In this document: positions 44,819 through 56,900 of the stretch, piece by piece
How positions within the stretch are numbered: the first letter of the stretch is position 1
Layout of the letters: the number at the start of each line of letters is the position of its first letter
Source: Mesorhizobium sp. J8
GTDB taxonomy: Bacteria > Pseudomonadota > Alphaproteobacteria > Rhizobiales > Rhizobiaceae
NCBI RefSeq assembly: GCF_016591715.1
Contig: NZ_AP024109.1
Location: 3,782,001 to 3,846,000 of the forward strand
DNA: 64,000 nt
Reading direction: 5' to 3'
Program-made: the position numbers and the translations under genes
Notes under the pieces: generated by a model
Databases searched by the model: none
What the model was told of the DNA's origin: nothing
What the model saw: only the letters and a program-made list of their open reading frames with translations

Positions 44819-46030
44819 ATGGCGAAGATCAAGGTGGCGAACCCGGTCGTCGAACTCGACGGCGACGAGATGACCCGCATCATCTGGCAGTTCATCAAGG
44901 ACAAGCTGATCCACCCCTATCTCGACCTGAAGCTTGAATATTACGACCTCGGCATCGAGCACCGCGACGCCACCAACGACCAGGTGACGATCGACTCGGC
45001 CAACGCCATCAAGAAATGGGGCGTCGGCGTGAAATGCGCGACGATCACCCCCGACGAGGCGCGCGTCGAGGAATTCAAGCTCAAGAAGATGTGGAAGTCG
45101 CCCAACGGCACCATCCGCAACATCCTCGGCGGCACCATCTTCCGCGAGCCGATCATCATGAAGAACGTGCCGCGCCTGGTGCCGGGCTGGACCAAGCCGA
45201 TCGTCGTCGGCCGTCACGCCTTCGGCGACCAGTACCGCGCCACCGACTTCCGCTTCCCCGGCAAGGGCAAGCTGACGATCAAATTCGTCGGCGAGGACGG
45301 CCAGGTGATCGAGCATGACGTCTATGACGCCCCAGGCTCCGGCGTCGCCATGGCCATGTACAATCTCGACGAGTCGATCCGCGAGTTCGCCCGCGCCTCG
45401 CTGAACTACGGCCTGCTGCGCAACTTCCCGGTCTATCTGTCGACCAAGAACACCATCCTCAAGGCCTATGATGGCCGCTTCAAGGACATCTTCCAGGAGG
45501 TCTACGAGAAGGAATTCGAGACCGAATTCAAGGCGCGGAAACTCTGGTACGAGCACCGCCTGATCGACGACATGGTCGCATCGAGCCTGAAATGGTCGGG
45601 CGGTTATGTGTGGGCCTGCAAGAACTATGACGGCGACGTGCAGTCGGATACCGTGGCGCAAGGCTTCGGCTCGCTCGGCCTGATGACCTCGGTGCTGATG
45701 ACGCCGGACGGCAAGACGGTGGAAGCCGAAGCCGCGCACGGCACCGTCACCCGCCATTATCGCCAGCACCAGAAGGGCGAGGAAACCTCGACCAATTCGA
45801 TCGCCTCGATCTTCGCCTGGACGCGCGGCCTCGCCCACCGCGCCAAGCTCGACGACAATGCCGAGCTGAAGCGCTTCGCCGAGACGCTGGAGAAAGTGTG
45901 CATCCAGACCGTCGAGTCAGGCTTCATGACCAAGGACCTGTCGCTGCTGATCGGCCCCGATCAGCCCTGGCTCTCGACCACCGGCTTCCTCGACAAGATC
46001 GACGAGAATCTGCAGAAGGCGATGGGGTAA
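44819..46030 (+). CDS. icd: NADP-dependent isocitrate dehydrogenase
   Basis: A 403-residue homodimeric eukaryote-like NADP isocitrate dehydrogenase of the TCA cycle. Start [20 protein letters not shown], the substrate loop [13 protein letters not shown] with its Ser near 95, the catalytic Tyr in [10 protein letters not shown], metal-binding Asp in [18 protein letters not shown], and the NADP-binding [12 protein letters not shown] are all seen. Over 200 bp of upstream sequence separate it from the methyltransferase gene and should hold the promoter. Two more genes follow within six bases each. Confidence 0.97.
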   Translation: MAKIKVANPVVELDGDEMTRIIWQFIKDKLIHPYLDLKLEYYDLGIEHRDATNDQVTIDSANAIKKWGVGVKCATITPDEARVEEFKLKKMWKSPNGTIRNILGGTIFREPIIMKNVPRLVPGWTKPIVVGRHAFGDQYRATDFRFPGKGKLTIKFVGEDGQVIEHDVYDAPGSGVAMAMYNLDESIREFARASLNYGLLRNFPVYLSTKNTILKAYDGRFKDIFQEVYEKEFETEFKARKLWYEHRLIDDMVASSLKWSGGYVWACKNYDGDVQSDTVAQGFGSLGLMTSVLMTPDGKTVEAEAAHGTVTRHYRQHQKGEETSTNSIASIFAWTRGLAHRAKLDDNAELKRFAETLEKVCIQTVESGFMTKDLSLLIGPDQPWLSTTGFLDKIDENLQKAMG

Positions 46031-46036
46031 GAAGAG

Positions 46037-46768
46037 GTGCGAAATGCTGGCGAAAGGGCTCGCCTTTGCGCCGGCAACAATGCCGACCTCTGTCAGGCAA
46101 TTTTCAAGGCACACGGGCTAGTCGACCGGAGGAGCGGCTCCATCTGGTCTAGCCACGAGCAGGCACCTCCCTATTACCCCAATGCCACAACTCTGGATGC
46201 CGATGCCGTAGCGGCCCAACTTGCCGAGATAGCCAGACTGACATCCGTTCTTGCTACCGATTTTTCGGTCAAGGACGGATTTTGCCGTCTGGATCTCCAA
46301 CCGCTGGAGTTCCGTCAACTCTTCGAAGCAAGTTGGATCTGGATGGATCTAACTCATCCGATGACGACGCCTTGCGGTTGGGAACGTGTTGAGGACGCTA
46401 CCCGCTTGGAGTTATGGGAATTTGCCTGGGCCGGTAGCGCAGGTTTTTCCAACGGCCGCGTCTTTCCGGCAGCGATCCTCGCCGATCCCGCCATTGCCAT
46501 CCTTGGCCGACGGACGCTCTACGGCTTCGCGGCTGGCTGCATAGCCAACAGATCCGGGCTGCTGATCGGTTTGTCGAATGTCTTTGCGGCGGATGGCGGC
46601 CCGGCCTATCGAGATGCCGCGCGGGCCGCGGCCAACGCTTTTTCCGGAGGTCGCGCGCTGGTCGGCTACGATCGCGACGGCGGGCTGGATGACGCATTGG
46701 CCTGCGGTTTTCAAGCCACAGGCGCGCTGCGCGTCTGGATTCGGGATCGCCAAGACGCAGGGGAATGA
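46037..46768 (+). CDS. Unrecognised soluble protein, GNAT-like C terminus
   Basis: A 243-residue protein I cannot assign. The GTG at 46037 follows the icd stop by six bases, but the ribosome binding site is poor and the first 30 residues look less protein-like, so the real start may be later. The second half (FPAAILADPAIAILGRR, SGLLIGLSNVFAADGG, ALVGYDRDGGLDDALACGF) recalls the central strands and end of a GNAT acetyltransferase, without a clear acetyl-CoA loop. It lies three bases before the GST gene and may be part of an icd operon. Confidence 0.55.
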   Translation: MRNAGERARLCAGNNADLCQAIFKAHGLVDRRSGSIWSSHEQAPPYYPNATTLDADAVAAQLAEIARLTSVLATDFSVKDGFCRLDLQPLEFRQLFEASWIWMDLTHPMTTPCGWERVEDATRLELWEFAWAGSAGFSNGRVFPAAILADPAIAILGRRTLYGFAAGCIANRSGLLIGLSNVFAADGGPAYRDAARAAANAFSGGRALVGYDRDGGLDDALACGFQATGALRVWIRDRQDAGE

Positions 46769-46771
46769 CAA

Positions 46772-47407
46772 ATGGCAAAGCCTGTTCTCTACGGCGCCGA
46801 CTACAGCGTTTATGTACGCATCGCGCGGATGGCGTTGGAGGAGAAAGGCATCGGCTACGAGTTGGTCCCGCTCGACATCTTCGCCGCCGAGGGTGTTCCC
46901 GCCTGGTATCTCGAGCATCACCCGTTTGGCCGCATCCCGGCCTTCGAGCATGACGGTTTCCGTCTGTTCGAGACCGGCGCCATCGCGCGTTATGTCGACG
47001 AAGGCTTTCCCGGTCCGGCCTTGCAGCCTACTGATCCGTACCTCCGGGCGCGGATGAACCAGATCATCGGCATGCTCGACGCCTATGGCTACCGCGCCAT
47101 GGTCTGGGACGTGGCGGTCGAGCGGCTCGAAAAGACGCAGCCGGATGAGGCGCTGATCGCCAGTGGGCTCCGCCAGGCCGAGACCGTGCTCAGGGTTTTG
47201 ACATCGCTGAAGGCCAGAGGGCCCTGGCTGCTTGGCGACCAACTGACGTTGGCGGACCTGCACGCGGCGCCGATCATCGCTTATTTCCTCAAGGTCGCGG
47301 AAGGGCGCGATCTTTTGGCGCGATTTGCGGAAATCAGAGATTGGTTCGCGCGCGTCGCTGATCGTGCGAGCTTTGCGCGGACTGAAAAGGTCGCGTCGGC
47401 CGAGTAA
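46772..47407 (+). CDS. Glutathione S-transferase
   Basis: A 211-residue GST with an N-terminal thioredoxin-like domain (VLYGADYSVYVRIARMALEE, then FGRIPAFEHDGFRLFETGAI, where cis-Pro and the ET pair bind glutathione) and an all-helical C-terminal domain (about 88-205, LLGDQLTLADLHAAPIIAYF). The active residue is probably Ser8 or Tyr in the first loop, which suggests the soluble bacterial/theta-like group. It conjugates or reduces an unknown electrophile. Confidence 0.9.
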   Translation: MAKPVLYGADYSVYVRIARMALEEKGIGYELVPLDIFAAEGVPAWYLEHHPFGRIPAFEHDGFRLFETGAIARYVDEGFPGPALQPTDPYLRARMNQIIGMLDAYGYRAMVWDVAVERLEKTQPDEALIASGLRQAETVLRVLTSLKARGPWLLGDQLTLADLHAAPIIAYFLKVAEGRDLLARFAEIRDWFARVADRASFARTEKVASAE

Positions 47408-47419
47408 CCTCCCTCAGCG

Positions 47420-47574
47420 TCGGCGCTGCCCTTCATTGCCCTGCCGGGCATTTCTTCCCGTAAACGGGGAGAAAAAGCAGTTGCAATGCCGGCGATTTGC
47501 GAAAGCCGAAATGACAGCCCCTTCTCCCCGTTCAACGGGGAGAAGATGCCGGCAGGCAGATGAGGGGCAGCGCC
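47420..47574. repeat. Inverted pair of TTCTCCCCG repeats
   Basis: Two units face each other: GGCGCTGCCCTTCATTGCCC (from 47421) with CCCGTAAACGGGGAGAA, and CTTCTCCCCGTTCAACGGGG with GATGAGGGGCAGCGCC (to 47574). The outer ends GGCGCTGCCC / GGGGCAGCGCC are inverted, making a possible 150-base hairpin between the convergent GST and alaS genes. No gene lies in 47408-47618. Confidence 0.8.
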
Positions 47575-47618
47575 AACCTCGCAGAGTGAGTAACCGGCCT
47601 AATGCCAAGCCGGCCGGC

Positions 47619-50288
<2,670 letters not shown>

Positions 50289-50407
50289 TGCATATTGCCT
50301 TTTTTCGCAAGAACCGCCGGCCCGGCCGGCGGCAAATGGGCTTCGGTATTCAGAAGATAGATGGGCCTTTTAGCGATAGCTCTTGAGCCTGTCCAGAAAC
50401 ACGGAGT

Positions 50408-50513
50408 TAAAGCATGTCTCCCGAAAGTGGGAACCGGTTTCGGGATAAAGACATGCGTAAAATCAAAAACCTAAAGCGCATGGAGCGAATCTGAAAGATC
50501 GCGACGCGCTTTA
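50408..50513. repeat. Intergenic repeat (AAGCATGTCTCCCGAAAG family), full copy
   Basis: Nearly identical to the copy at 35815-35920 along all 106 bases, including the palindrome (AGCATGTCTCCCGAAAGTGG, GGTTTCGGG, AAAGACATGC) and the trailer ending GCGACGCGCTTTA. Confidence 0.85.
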
Positions 50514-50560
50514 AGCCGATTGAACGATCCGCCGGCCGCTCGACGCAGCCGCGAAACGCA

Positions 50561-50587
50561 AAACCGCCGGCGCGAGGGCCGGCGGTT
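50561..50587 (-). terminator. Terminator of recA
   Basis: Read on the minus strand, AACCGCCGGC-CCTCGC-GCCGGCGGTT followed by TTGCGTTT gives a ten-base GC stem. It lies about 140 bp after the recA stop, somewhat far, but no gene intervenes. Confidence 0.75.
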
Positions 50588-50727
50588 CGGGTACGCAGTA
50601 CTCAAGAACTCGATTACATAAGCACAAAGCAATAAACCAGGATTGTGGCCGAACTCCGGCTAAGCCGGCAAATTGTTTTCGCTCAATCCGTGAGAGGAAA
50701 TCGCTGCGCGACCTTCCTGGGCCGGCC

Positions 50728-51825
<1,098 letters not shown>

Positions 51826-51883
51826 GATACATCACCCCGTGGTCGTCAATGAAGGCCGGACAATCCGTGATCCCTGCCGTTTT

Positions 51884-51898
51884 GTACCTTTTTTGTTC
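51884..51898 (-). promoter_or_regulatory. SOS box candidate upstream of recA
   Basis: On the minus strand GAAC-N7-GTAC (GAACAAAAAAGGTAC) differs by one base from the alphaproteobacterial LexA site GAAC-N7-GAAC. It lies 59 bp before the recA start codon and 80 bp inside the element junction, so it was not disturbed by the insertion. Confidence 0.5.
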
Positions 51899-52093
51899 TC
51901 ATTTGGCAAGAGGCAACAAATATCTGAAAAATAATCAATATCTGGATTTGTTCTATTTTTGTCTCACCAGGGCTAGTGCGGATGTATCCCCCTCAAGCAT
52001 GTACGCAATTTGCGTCGCTTGGGGGGTTCGGCCATGAGAGTCTTGATTCTGGCGCTGGCTTTTGCGGCGACAGCGATCGGTCTGTCGTTGAGT

Positions 52094-53041
52094 TCAGCTG
52101 ATGCTTTGGGCTTGCCCAAGCCTGAGAAGTTCCCAATCGCTAGGTTTTTGGCCAAACCGGTTGAGTTGATAGATTTGAGCGTTGTGAAAATACGTTTCGA
52201 ATCCGATACCGCGATACGTAATGCAGTAAATCAGAAATTTTTCCGGGGTCTCTGGCTCACCTTCGAACAGAACCGGCCTATTCTTCGTCCACCCTTTTGG
52301 CCTCACGTCCTTAACGAGAGTGTGGATCGTGTAGTCCGTGTAGATCGGGTCATTCGGGTAGACGATATTCCCATGGTTAAGGTGCTTTTGTCGCTGAAAA
52401 ATCTCGTCGAGAAATGCCTTGATTGCGGAGGTTCTAGCGTACGAAAAATCGGCCTGAATGATCTTTGTATGCTCGACCATGTCGATGGCCGGCCTTTCGC
52501 CGATATCTTCAATTGTGGCCTTAACCTCAAGGACAACTTGGGATCGGCTAAGCCCATGCTCATCGAATTTCCCGTTCGGCACGCAATCGAATTTAATCCA
52601 AGGCCTCTTGTCCTCGCGCGCCAGCTCATTGGAGACAATGGCGGCACTAAGAGTATTGCGAACCAGGATCACGCCGAAGACAGCGGCAATAAGCGACAAC
52701 AGTCCCAGAGCAGAACTGACGATGAGAAGAGCAAGGGTCCAGGTAGCCACTTGCCGCTGGGCTTGCAAATCTTCTTCGGCGCGCTGGGGCTCGCGTGCGG
52801 TCTCTATGGCATTGTTAAAGCATGCGATGATTTCTTGCGGGGCGGTAAGGACCGAACAGCGGCGCTCGAATTCGGTTTTGGCCTCGGTATATGCTTGGTT
52901 TGTGGCATACTCTTCGTACACGCCATCGTAATTCAGTCGATACCCTAGCCAGACTGACGACGGGATTATAATGGCTATGCCAACCGCCACCGTAATCCAG
53001 ATGGCCGCGCTGTTGTACCAGTCGCGAAAAGACTTAAGCAT
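52094..53041 (-). CDS. Two-helix membrane protein, transposon passenger
   Basis: A 315-residue protein with a short cytoplasmic start, one membrane segment at about 13-32 (AAIWITVAVGIAIIIPSS), a soluble stretch to about 95 with two Cys (ERRCSVLTAPQEIIACFNNA), a second segment at about 99-126 (LALLIVSSALGLLSLIAAVF), and a C-terminal soluble domain of about 185 residues. This two-helix plus soluble-domain plan is a frequent kind of uncharacterised bacterial protein. It lies inside the element, in the transposase orientation, and is presumably a passenger. An overlapping plus-strand frame is discussed among the rejected items. Confidence 0.75.
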   Translation of the reverse strand: MLKSFRDWYNSAAIWITVAVGIAIIIPSSVWLGYRLNYDGVYEEYATNQAYTEAKTEFERRCSVLTAPQEIIACFNNAIETAREPQRAEEDLQAQRQVATWTLALLIVSSALGLLSLIAAVFGVILVRNTLSAAIVSNELAREDKRPWIKFDCVPNGKFDEHGLSRSQVVLEVKATIEDIGERPAIDMVEHTKIIQADFSYARTSAIKAFLDEIFQRQKHLNHGNIVYPNDPIYTDYTIHTLVKDVRPKGWTKNRPVLFEGEPETPEKFLIYCITYRGIGFETYFHNAQIYQLNRFGQKPSDWELLRLGQAQSIS

Positions 53042-53115
53042 CTAGTCGCCCCCCCCAATTTCCCCTTGGGGCAACTATCACGTACAATGCGCGTTACGGC
53101 AACATGAGACGCAAG

Positions 53116-53319
53116 ATGGACGAGACGACAGATCGCTTCGAGAGACTGCTACACGCGATGGCGACCAAGCCGCCGCTCACGGTGCCGGGCGCGGGAACGC
53201 TTGCAGCAAGAGGTCAAGCATCAGGTGGGGATGCTTCCGCAGGTTCTGCCGGAACTCGAACTCCCAAAGGTAGGTCTGCAACCACTTCTCAGAAACGGCC
53301 ACGTAAGTCCCGCGCATAG
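53116..53319 (+). CDS. Possible small ORF in the transposon, overlapping the transposase end
   Basis: A frame of 67 residues whose first part, MDETTDRFERLLHAMATKPP, looks like a genuine helical peptide and lies outside the transposase gene; the rest overlaps the transposase 3' end antisense and may be meaningless. Small companion ORFs near ISXO2-type transposases are common, which is why it is listed. An in-frame ATG at 53104 is also available. Evidence is weak. Confidence 0.3.
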   Translation: MDETTDRFERLLHAMATKPPLTVPGAGTLAARGQASGGDASAGSAGTRTPKGRSATTSQKRPRKSRA

Positions 53320-54058
53320 AGCGCTTAACGTGCGACCAGAACGCCTCGATATTGTTCGTGTGGACCGCGCCGTTCACGTACTCGCCGGAACGATGGTTTA
53401 CGGTGCCGTGCAGATAGCCAAGCTCTGACAGTTCCCGAAACGCGCCAGCCTCATCGGTGGCGACGCGCGAACCGGGCTTTACCCAAGCGAAGATCGCCGG
53501 CATCACATGCTTGCGGCCACGGCCGGGCAGGACGCGGGTGATGACTTCGCCACCGCGTTCGATGGCGCCGAAAACGACCGTCTTGTCGTCCTCGCCCATC
53601 TTATCCTTGCCGCCGTAAAACATCTTGTCGGCTTCAACGATGCCGCCGTCCTTGCCACCAAGCGGCGTGTCGCCATCAACGTAGCCCATGTACTGGCGGA
53701 TGAGGTTGCACATGCGCCAAGCGGTCTTGTAGGTCACGCCGATAGTGCGCTGGACTTCCTTGGCCGACACGCCGTTGCGTGACGTGCAGAACAGGAACAT
53801 GACCGTGAACCAATCGCGCAAGGATGTGCGTGTGGCTTCAAACGGCGTGCCAGCGGTCGGGTAGACCTGATAGCCGCAGAAATCGCATTCGTAGCAACGG
53901 CGGGCCTTCACGCGGTGAAAGTTGGCTTCCTTGCCGCACTTGGCGCAAACGTGCCGTTTCCCGTACCGCGTCGCCATGAGGTGATCGAGGCACGAATCAT
54001 CGGTCGGGAACCGTTCGAGGAACGATTTGAGGGTTTCGGGCTTAGGGGTCGTGCTCAT
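53177..54058 (-). CDS. IS1595 family (ISXO2-like) transposase
   Basis: A 293-residue transposase. An N-terminal zinc ribbon has Cys38 and Cys41 (CAKC) and Cys55, Cys58 and Cys61 (RRCYECDFCGYQ). The ISXO2-like catalytic core follows: Asp144 in GIVEADKMFYGGKDK, Asp202 in RVATDEAGAFREL, and HTNNIEAFWSHVKRSMRG with the third catalytic Asn or Glu. The sequence is uninterrupted and begins 25 bp inside the right inverted repeat, so the element could be active. Confidence 0.95.
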   Translation of the reverse strand: MSTTPKPETLKSFLERFPTDDSCLDHLMATRYGKRHVCAKCGKEANFHRVKARRCYECDFCGYQVYPTAGTPFEATRTSLRDWFTVMFLFCTSRNGVSAKEVQRTIGVTYKTAWRMCNLIRQYMGYVDGDTPLGGKDGGIVEADKMFYGGKDKMGEDDKTVVFGAIERGGEVITRVLPGRGRKHVMPAIFAWVKPGSRVATDEAGAFRELSELGYLHGTVNHRSGEYVNGAVHTNNIEAFWSHVKRSMRGTYVAVSEKWLQTYLWEFEFRQNLRKHPHLMLDLLLQAFPRPAP

Positions 54059-54243
54059 GTGACAACATATAGCAGTTCATGCTACATGTTTCAAGGGGAT
54101 ACATCCGGGCTAGTGCGGAGCACGACCGCTGGTCCAGAAGAGATTTCGAGATCCGGCCATCCCGAATCGGGACCCGATTGCAGGGTGACCCGAGGAAACC
54201 TAGTGTGCGCAGCCGCACGATCAACGAAAGTCATCGACCCGAA

Positions 54244-55197
54244 ATGCCGACATCCCCAACCATCCTGGCCCCAACTATCCTGGCTTTGGGCGGCGCCCAT
54301 ATCGACCGGCGCGGCCAGGTCTCGGGCCTTTATGTCCCGGCAGCCTCAAACCCCGGCATGATGCGCGAGGATGTCGGCGGCGTCGTTTTCAACGCGCTGC
54401 GCAGTGTGGTGAAACGCGGCGTGTCGGCCTCGCTGATCTCGGTGCGCGGCGGCGACGCGGCGGCGGACACGGTCGCCGCGGCGATCGACAACGCCGGGAT
54501 AACGGACCTCTCGGTCGTATTCCTCGACCGCACGACGCCCAGCTACACGGCGCTGATCGACGCCGAGGGCGAACTGATCGTCGGGCTGGCCGACATGGCG
54601 CTCTACGATCTTGCCTTCCCCAAGCAGATAAGGCGTTCCAAGGTGCGCGAGGCGGTCGCCAACGCCGACGCCATCCTGTGCGACGCCAATTTGCCGACGG
54701 CGGCGCTGGAGCGCCTGGTGGCGCTCGCCGGCGACCGGCCGGTCTTCGCCATTGCCGTCTCGCCGGCCAAGGTCGTTCGGCTGGCGCCGCTGCTCGGAAA
54801 TTTGTCGTTGCTCTTCATGAACCGCCGCGAAGCCGCCGCGCTGGTCGGCGCCGAATTGTCCGGAAGAGCCCTTGTCCATGCGCTCAGGCGGGTTGGCCTG
54901 AGCGCCGGCGTGATCACGGCCGGCAGCGCTGCCGTGCTGGGCTTCGACGACGCCGGCGTCTTCGAAATCGATCCGCCGGTCCCGCGCCGGGTCGCCGACG
55001 TGACCGGCGCGGGCGATGCCCTAACCGGCGCGACAGTCGCCGCCCTGCTGCGCGGCCTGCCGCTGCGCGCCGCGCTGCGCGAGGGTGTTGCGGCGGCGAT
55101 GCTTGCGATCGAGAGCCCCGAAGCCGTGCCATGCCTTACGACCGCCAATTTCACGCAGGCGCTAGCCCTTGTGCCGGAGGCACGGGAGGTGGCATAG
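54244..55197 (+). CDS. psuK: PfkB family kinase, probable pseudouridine kinase
   Basis: A 317-residue ribokinase-superfamily enzyme. It has the N-terminal ILALGGAHIDRRGQVSG and the C-terminal PfkB signature VADVTGAGDALTGATVAALL, where GAGD carries the catalytic Asp. It is directly followed by a pseudouridine-5'-phosphate glycosidase gene, so pseudouridine phosphorylation is the best-supported role. ATG 54244 is chosen; the frame extends upstream into the transposon end, which cannot be native coding sequence. The insertion lies 137 bp before this start. Confidence 0.85.
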   Translation: MPTSPTILAPTILALGGAHIDRRGQVSGLYVPAASNPGMMREDVGGVVFNALRSVVKRGVSASLISVRGGDAAADTVAAAIDNAGITDLSVVFLDRTTPSYTALIDAEGELIVGLADMALYDLAFPKQIRRSKVREAVANADAILCDANLPTAALERLVALAGDRPVFAIAVSPAKVVRLAPLLGNLSLLFMNRREAAALVGAELSGRALVHALRRVGLSAGVITAGSAAVLGFDDAGVFEIDPPVPRRVADVTGAGDALTGATVAALLRGLPLRAALREGVAAAMLAIESPEAVPCLTTANFTQALALVPEAREVA

Positions 55198-55236
55198 GGC
55201 GACCCAGCCTCCACTTCCTCCTTGCCGGAGACAGCC

Positions 55237-56154
55237 ATGACGCCCGAAACCGCCCGCCCCTTCATCGACACCCATCCGCCCGTGGCGGAGGCGCTCGCCG
55301 CCGGCCGGCCGGTGGTGGCGCTGGAATCGACCATCATCACCCATGGCATGCCCTACCCCGATAATGGCGCGATGGCCGCCAAGGTCGAGCAGATCATCAT
55401 CGAGGGCGGCGCAGTGCCGGCGACCATCGCCGTTGTCGACGGCCGCATCAAGATCGGCCTGTCCGATGGCGAACGCGAATCGCTTGCCATGACGGGTGAC
55501 GCCATGAAGCTGTCGCGCGCCGATCTCGGCTTCGCGGTCGCTCAAAAGCGCACGGGCGGCACCACGGTTGCGGCAACGATGATCGCCGCGCATATGGCCG
55601 GCATAAAAGTCTTCGCCACCGGCGGCATCGGCGGCGTCCACAAGGGCGCGGAGAAAAGCTTCGACATATCGGCCGACCTCGACGAGCTGGCGCGCACGCC
55701 GGTCATCGTCGTTTCGGCCGGCGCCAAGGCGATCCTCGACATCGAAAAGACGCTGGAAGTGCTGGAGACACGCGGCGTGCCGGTCATCGGCCACGGCTGC
55801 GAGACAATGCCGGCCTTCTGGTCGAGGCAGTCGCCCTTCCGCGCGCCGCTGACGCTGCAGGCGCCTCAGGATATCGCGCATTTCTACCGCACGCGGCAGG
55901 CGCTGGGCTTCGGCGGCGGCATCCTGGTCGCCAACCCAGTGCCGCAGAATGACGAGATCCCGGCCGACGAAATGGCCGGCTATATCGAAGCCGCGCAGAA
56001 AGCCGCCGAAGCGCAGAACGTGAGCGGCAAGGCGGTGACACCGTTCCTGTTGTCGAAGATCCTTAAGTTGACCGGCGGCCGCAGCCTCAAGACCAATATC
56101 GCGCTGGTCGAGAATAACGCACGACTCGCGGCGGAGATTGCCAAGGCGCTGTAG
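55237..56154 (+). CDS. psuG: Pseudouridine-5'-phosphate glycosidase
   Basis: A 305-residue PsuG that splits pseudouridine 5'-phosphate into uracil and ribose 5-phosphate using manganese. It shows VVALESTIITHGMPYPDN at about 25-42, KRTGGTTVAATMIAAHMAGI, FATGGIGGVHKGAEKSFDIS near 128, and VIVVSAGAKAILDIEKTLE, which includes the catalytic Lys region. ATG 55237 has GGAG six bases upstream; a TTG at 55222 is also in frame. It lies 39 bp after psuK, forming one operon. Confidence 0.95.
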   Translation: MTPETARPFIDTHPPVAEALAAGRPVVALESTIITHGMPYPDNGAMAAKVEQIIIEGGAVPATIAVVDGRIKIGLSDGERESLAMTGDAMKLSRADLGFAVAQKRTGGTTVAATMIAAHMAGIKVFATGGIGGVHKGAEKSFDISADLDELARTPVIVVSAGAKAILDIEKTLEVLETRGVPVIGHGCETMPAFWSRQSPFRAPLTLQAPQDIAHFYRTRQALGFGGGILVANPVPQNDEIPADEMAGYIEAAQKAAEAQNVSGKAVTPFLLSKILKLTGGRSLKTNIALVENNARLAAEIAKAL

Positions 56155-56487
56155 GGCACCCGGTTACGGCAGCTCCGGCCAACCGCAATGGCCGCGTTCC
56201 GTCACACCCCCCTCTGTCCTGCCGGACATCTCCCCCGCAAGGGGGGAGATTGGCAGCTTCATCGAAGGCGGTCTTCTTGCAATGTTGACGATTAGAGCAT
56301 TTCACCGTTTCACGGAAACTGTGAAATGCTCTATCTCCTTGTTTTTACGCAATTCCCGGCGGAAAACCGCTCACACTTTTCCTGGAATTGCTCTAGCGAA
56401 AGCCGGCGCGACAGCTAATCTCCCCCCTTGCGGGGGAGATGGCCGGCAGGCCAGAGGGGGGTGCTCTCCCTCCAGCATCTCCAAGTT
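56155..56487. repeat. Intergenic repeat block, 333 bp, no gene
   Basis: Two TTCTCCCC-type units face each other at 56201-56257 (CCCCCCTCTGTCCTGCCGGA with CTCCCCCGCAAGGGGGGAG) and 56412-56470 (CTCCCCCCTTGCGGGGGAG with CCAGAGGGGGGTG). Between them lie GAGCATTTCACCGTTTCACG paired with GTGAAATGCTC (56294-56332) and an AGCAATTCC-type unit in reverse (56347-56395). No coding sequence is supported. It may serve as the terminator region for psuKG. Confidence 0.75.
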
Positions 56488-56811
56488 TCACTTCCCCGCC
56501 CGCCTTCCCGCCTCATATGCGCGCCGCGCCCACACCGCCATTTCGTCGGGATCGTCGAAGGCATTATCCGGCACGCTCCAATAGGGCATCGCCACCGCCT
56601 TGCCGTGGCGCGAGCCTGTATAGGTCCACTGCCTGCAGCCCGCTGCCTCAAAGTCCGGCGCACTTTGCTCGTCCGCCTTCAGCATCAACTCGCCGCCCAC
56701 GACGACCGCGACGATGACACCGTCGCAATAGATGCCCTTGCCGCCGAACAGCTTGCGGATGCTGATCGGACCCAGGCTTTCGAACAATTCCTCAAGGCGC
56801 GTATTATCCAT
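56488..56811 (-). CDS. TfoX/Sxy N-terminal domain protein
   Basis: A 107-residue protein matching the TfoX N-terminal domain: LEELFESLGPISIRKLFGGK at 7-26, GIYCDGVIVAVVVGGELMLK, and a closing YWSVPDNAFDDPDEMAVWAR. TfoX is a competence regulator in Haemophilus, but stand-alone N-terminal domains like this one, common in alphaproteobacteria, have unproven roles. It stands alone between a repeat block and a divergent gene. Confidence 0.88.
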   Translation of the reverse strand: MDNTRLEELFESLGPISIRKLFGGKGIYCDGVIVAVVVGGELMLKADEQSAPDFEAAGCRQWTYTGSRHGKAVAMPYWSVPDNAFDDPDEMAVWARRAYEAGRRAGK

Positions 56812-56900
56812 GCGGTGATCATCTCATCGGCCATCGGCCTTGTCATCGTCGCAACCAAGAGCATGCTGACAAGTTGAAAACTGGAAACGGAGTTCCCGCC

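Larger units (their letters stand above)
50289..50727. other. recA-alaS intergenic region, 439 bp
   Basis: No gene is seen. It contains the alaS upstream region, one full repeat copy (50408-50513) and the recA terminator (50561-50587). The 60 bases just upstream of alaS are followed by a purine-rich stretch that may hold its promoter, but no clear -35/-10 pair is evident. Confidence 0.5.
51979..54107 (-). mobile_element. IS1595/ISXO2-type transposable element with passenger gene (2129 bp)
   Basis: The element is bounded by 25-base terminal inverted repeats that agree at 22 positions: CGGATGTATCCCCCTCAAGC at the left and CGGATGTATCCCCTTGAAAC (read inward) at the right. It is flanked by an 8-bp direct repeat GGCTAGTG (51971-51978 and 54108-54115), the target duplication size known for the IS1595 family. 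Inside are a transposase (53177-54058), a membrane-protein gene (52094-53041) and perhaps a tiny ORF between them. All boundaries were read directly; the AT content of the left half looks higher than the host genes. The element appears intact. Confidence 0.88.

Noticed and set aside
52034..52948. Plus-strand frame opposite the transposon passenger gene, beginning with a signal-peptide-like MRVLILALAFAATAIGL
   Set aside because: Most of it is antisense to the 315-residue membrane protein, which has better protein character (two helices, balanced composition). Only the first 20 codons are free of overlap; they could be a remnant, but no ribosome binding site or family supports a gene.
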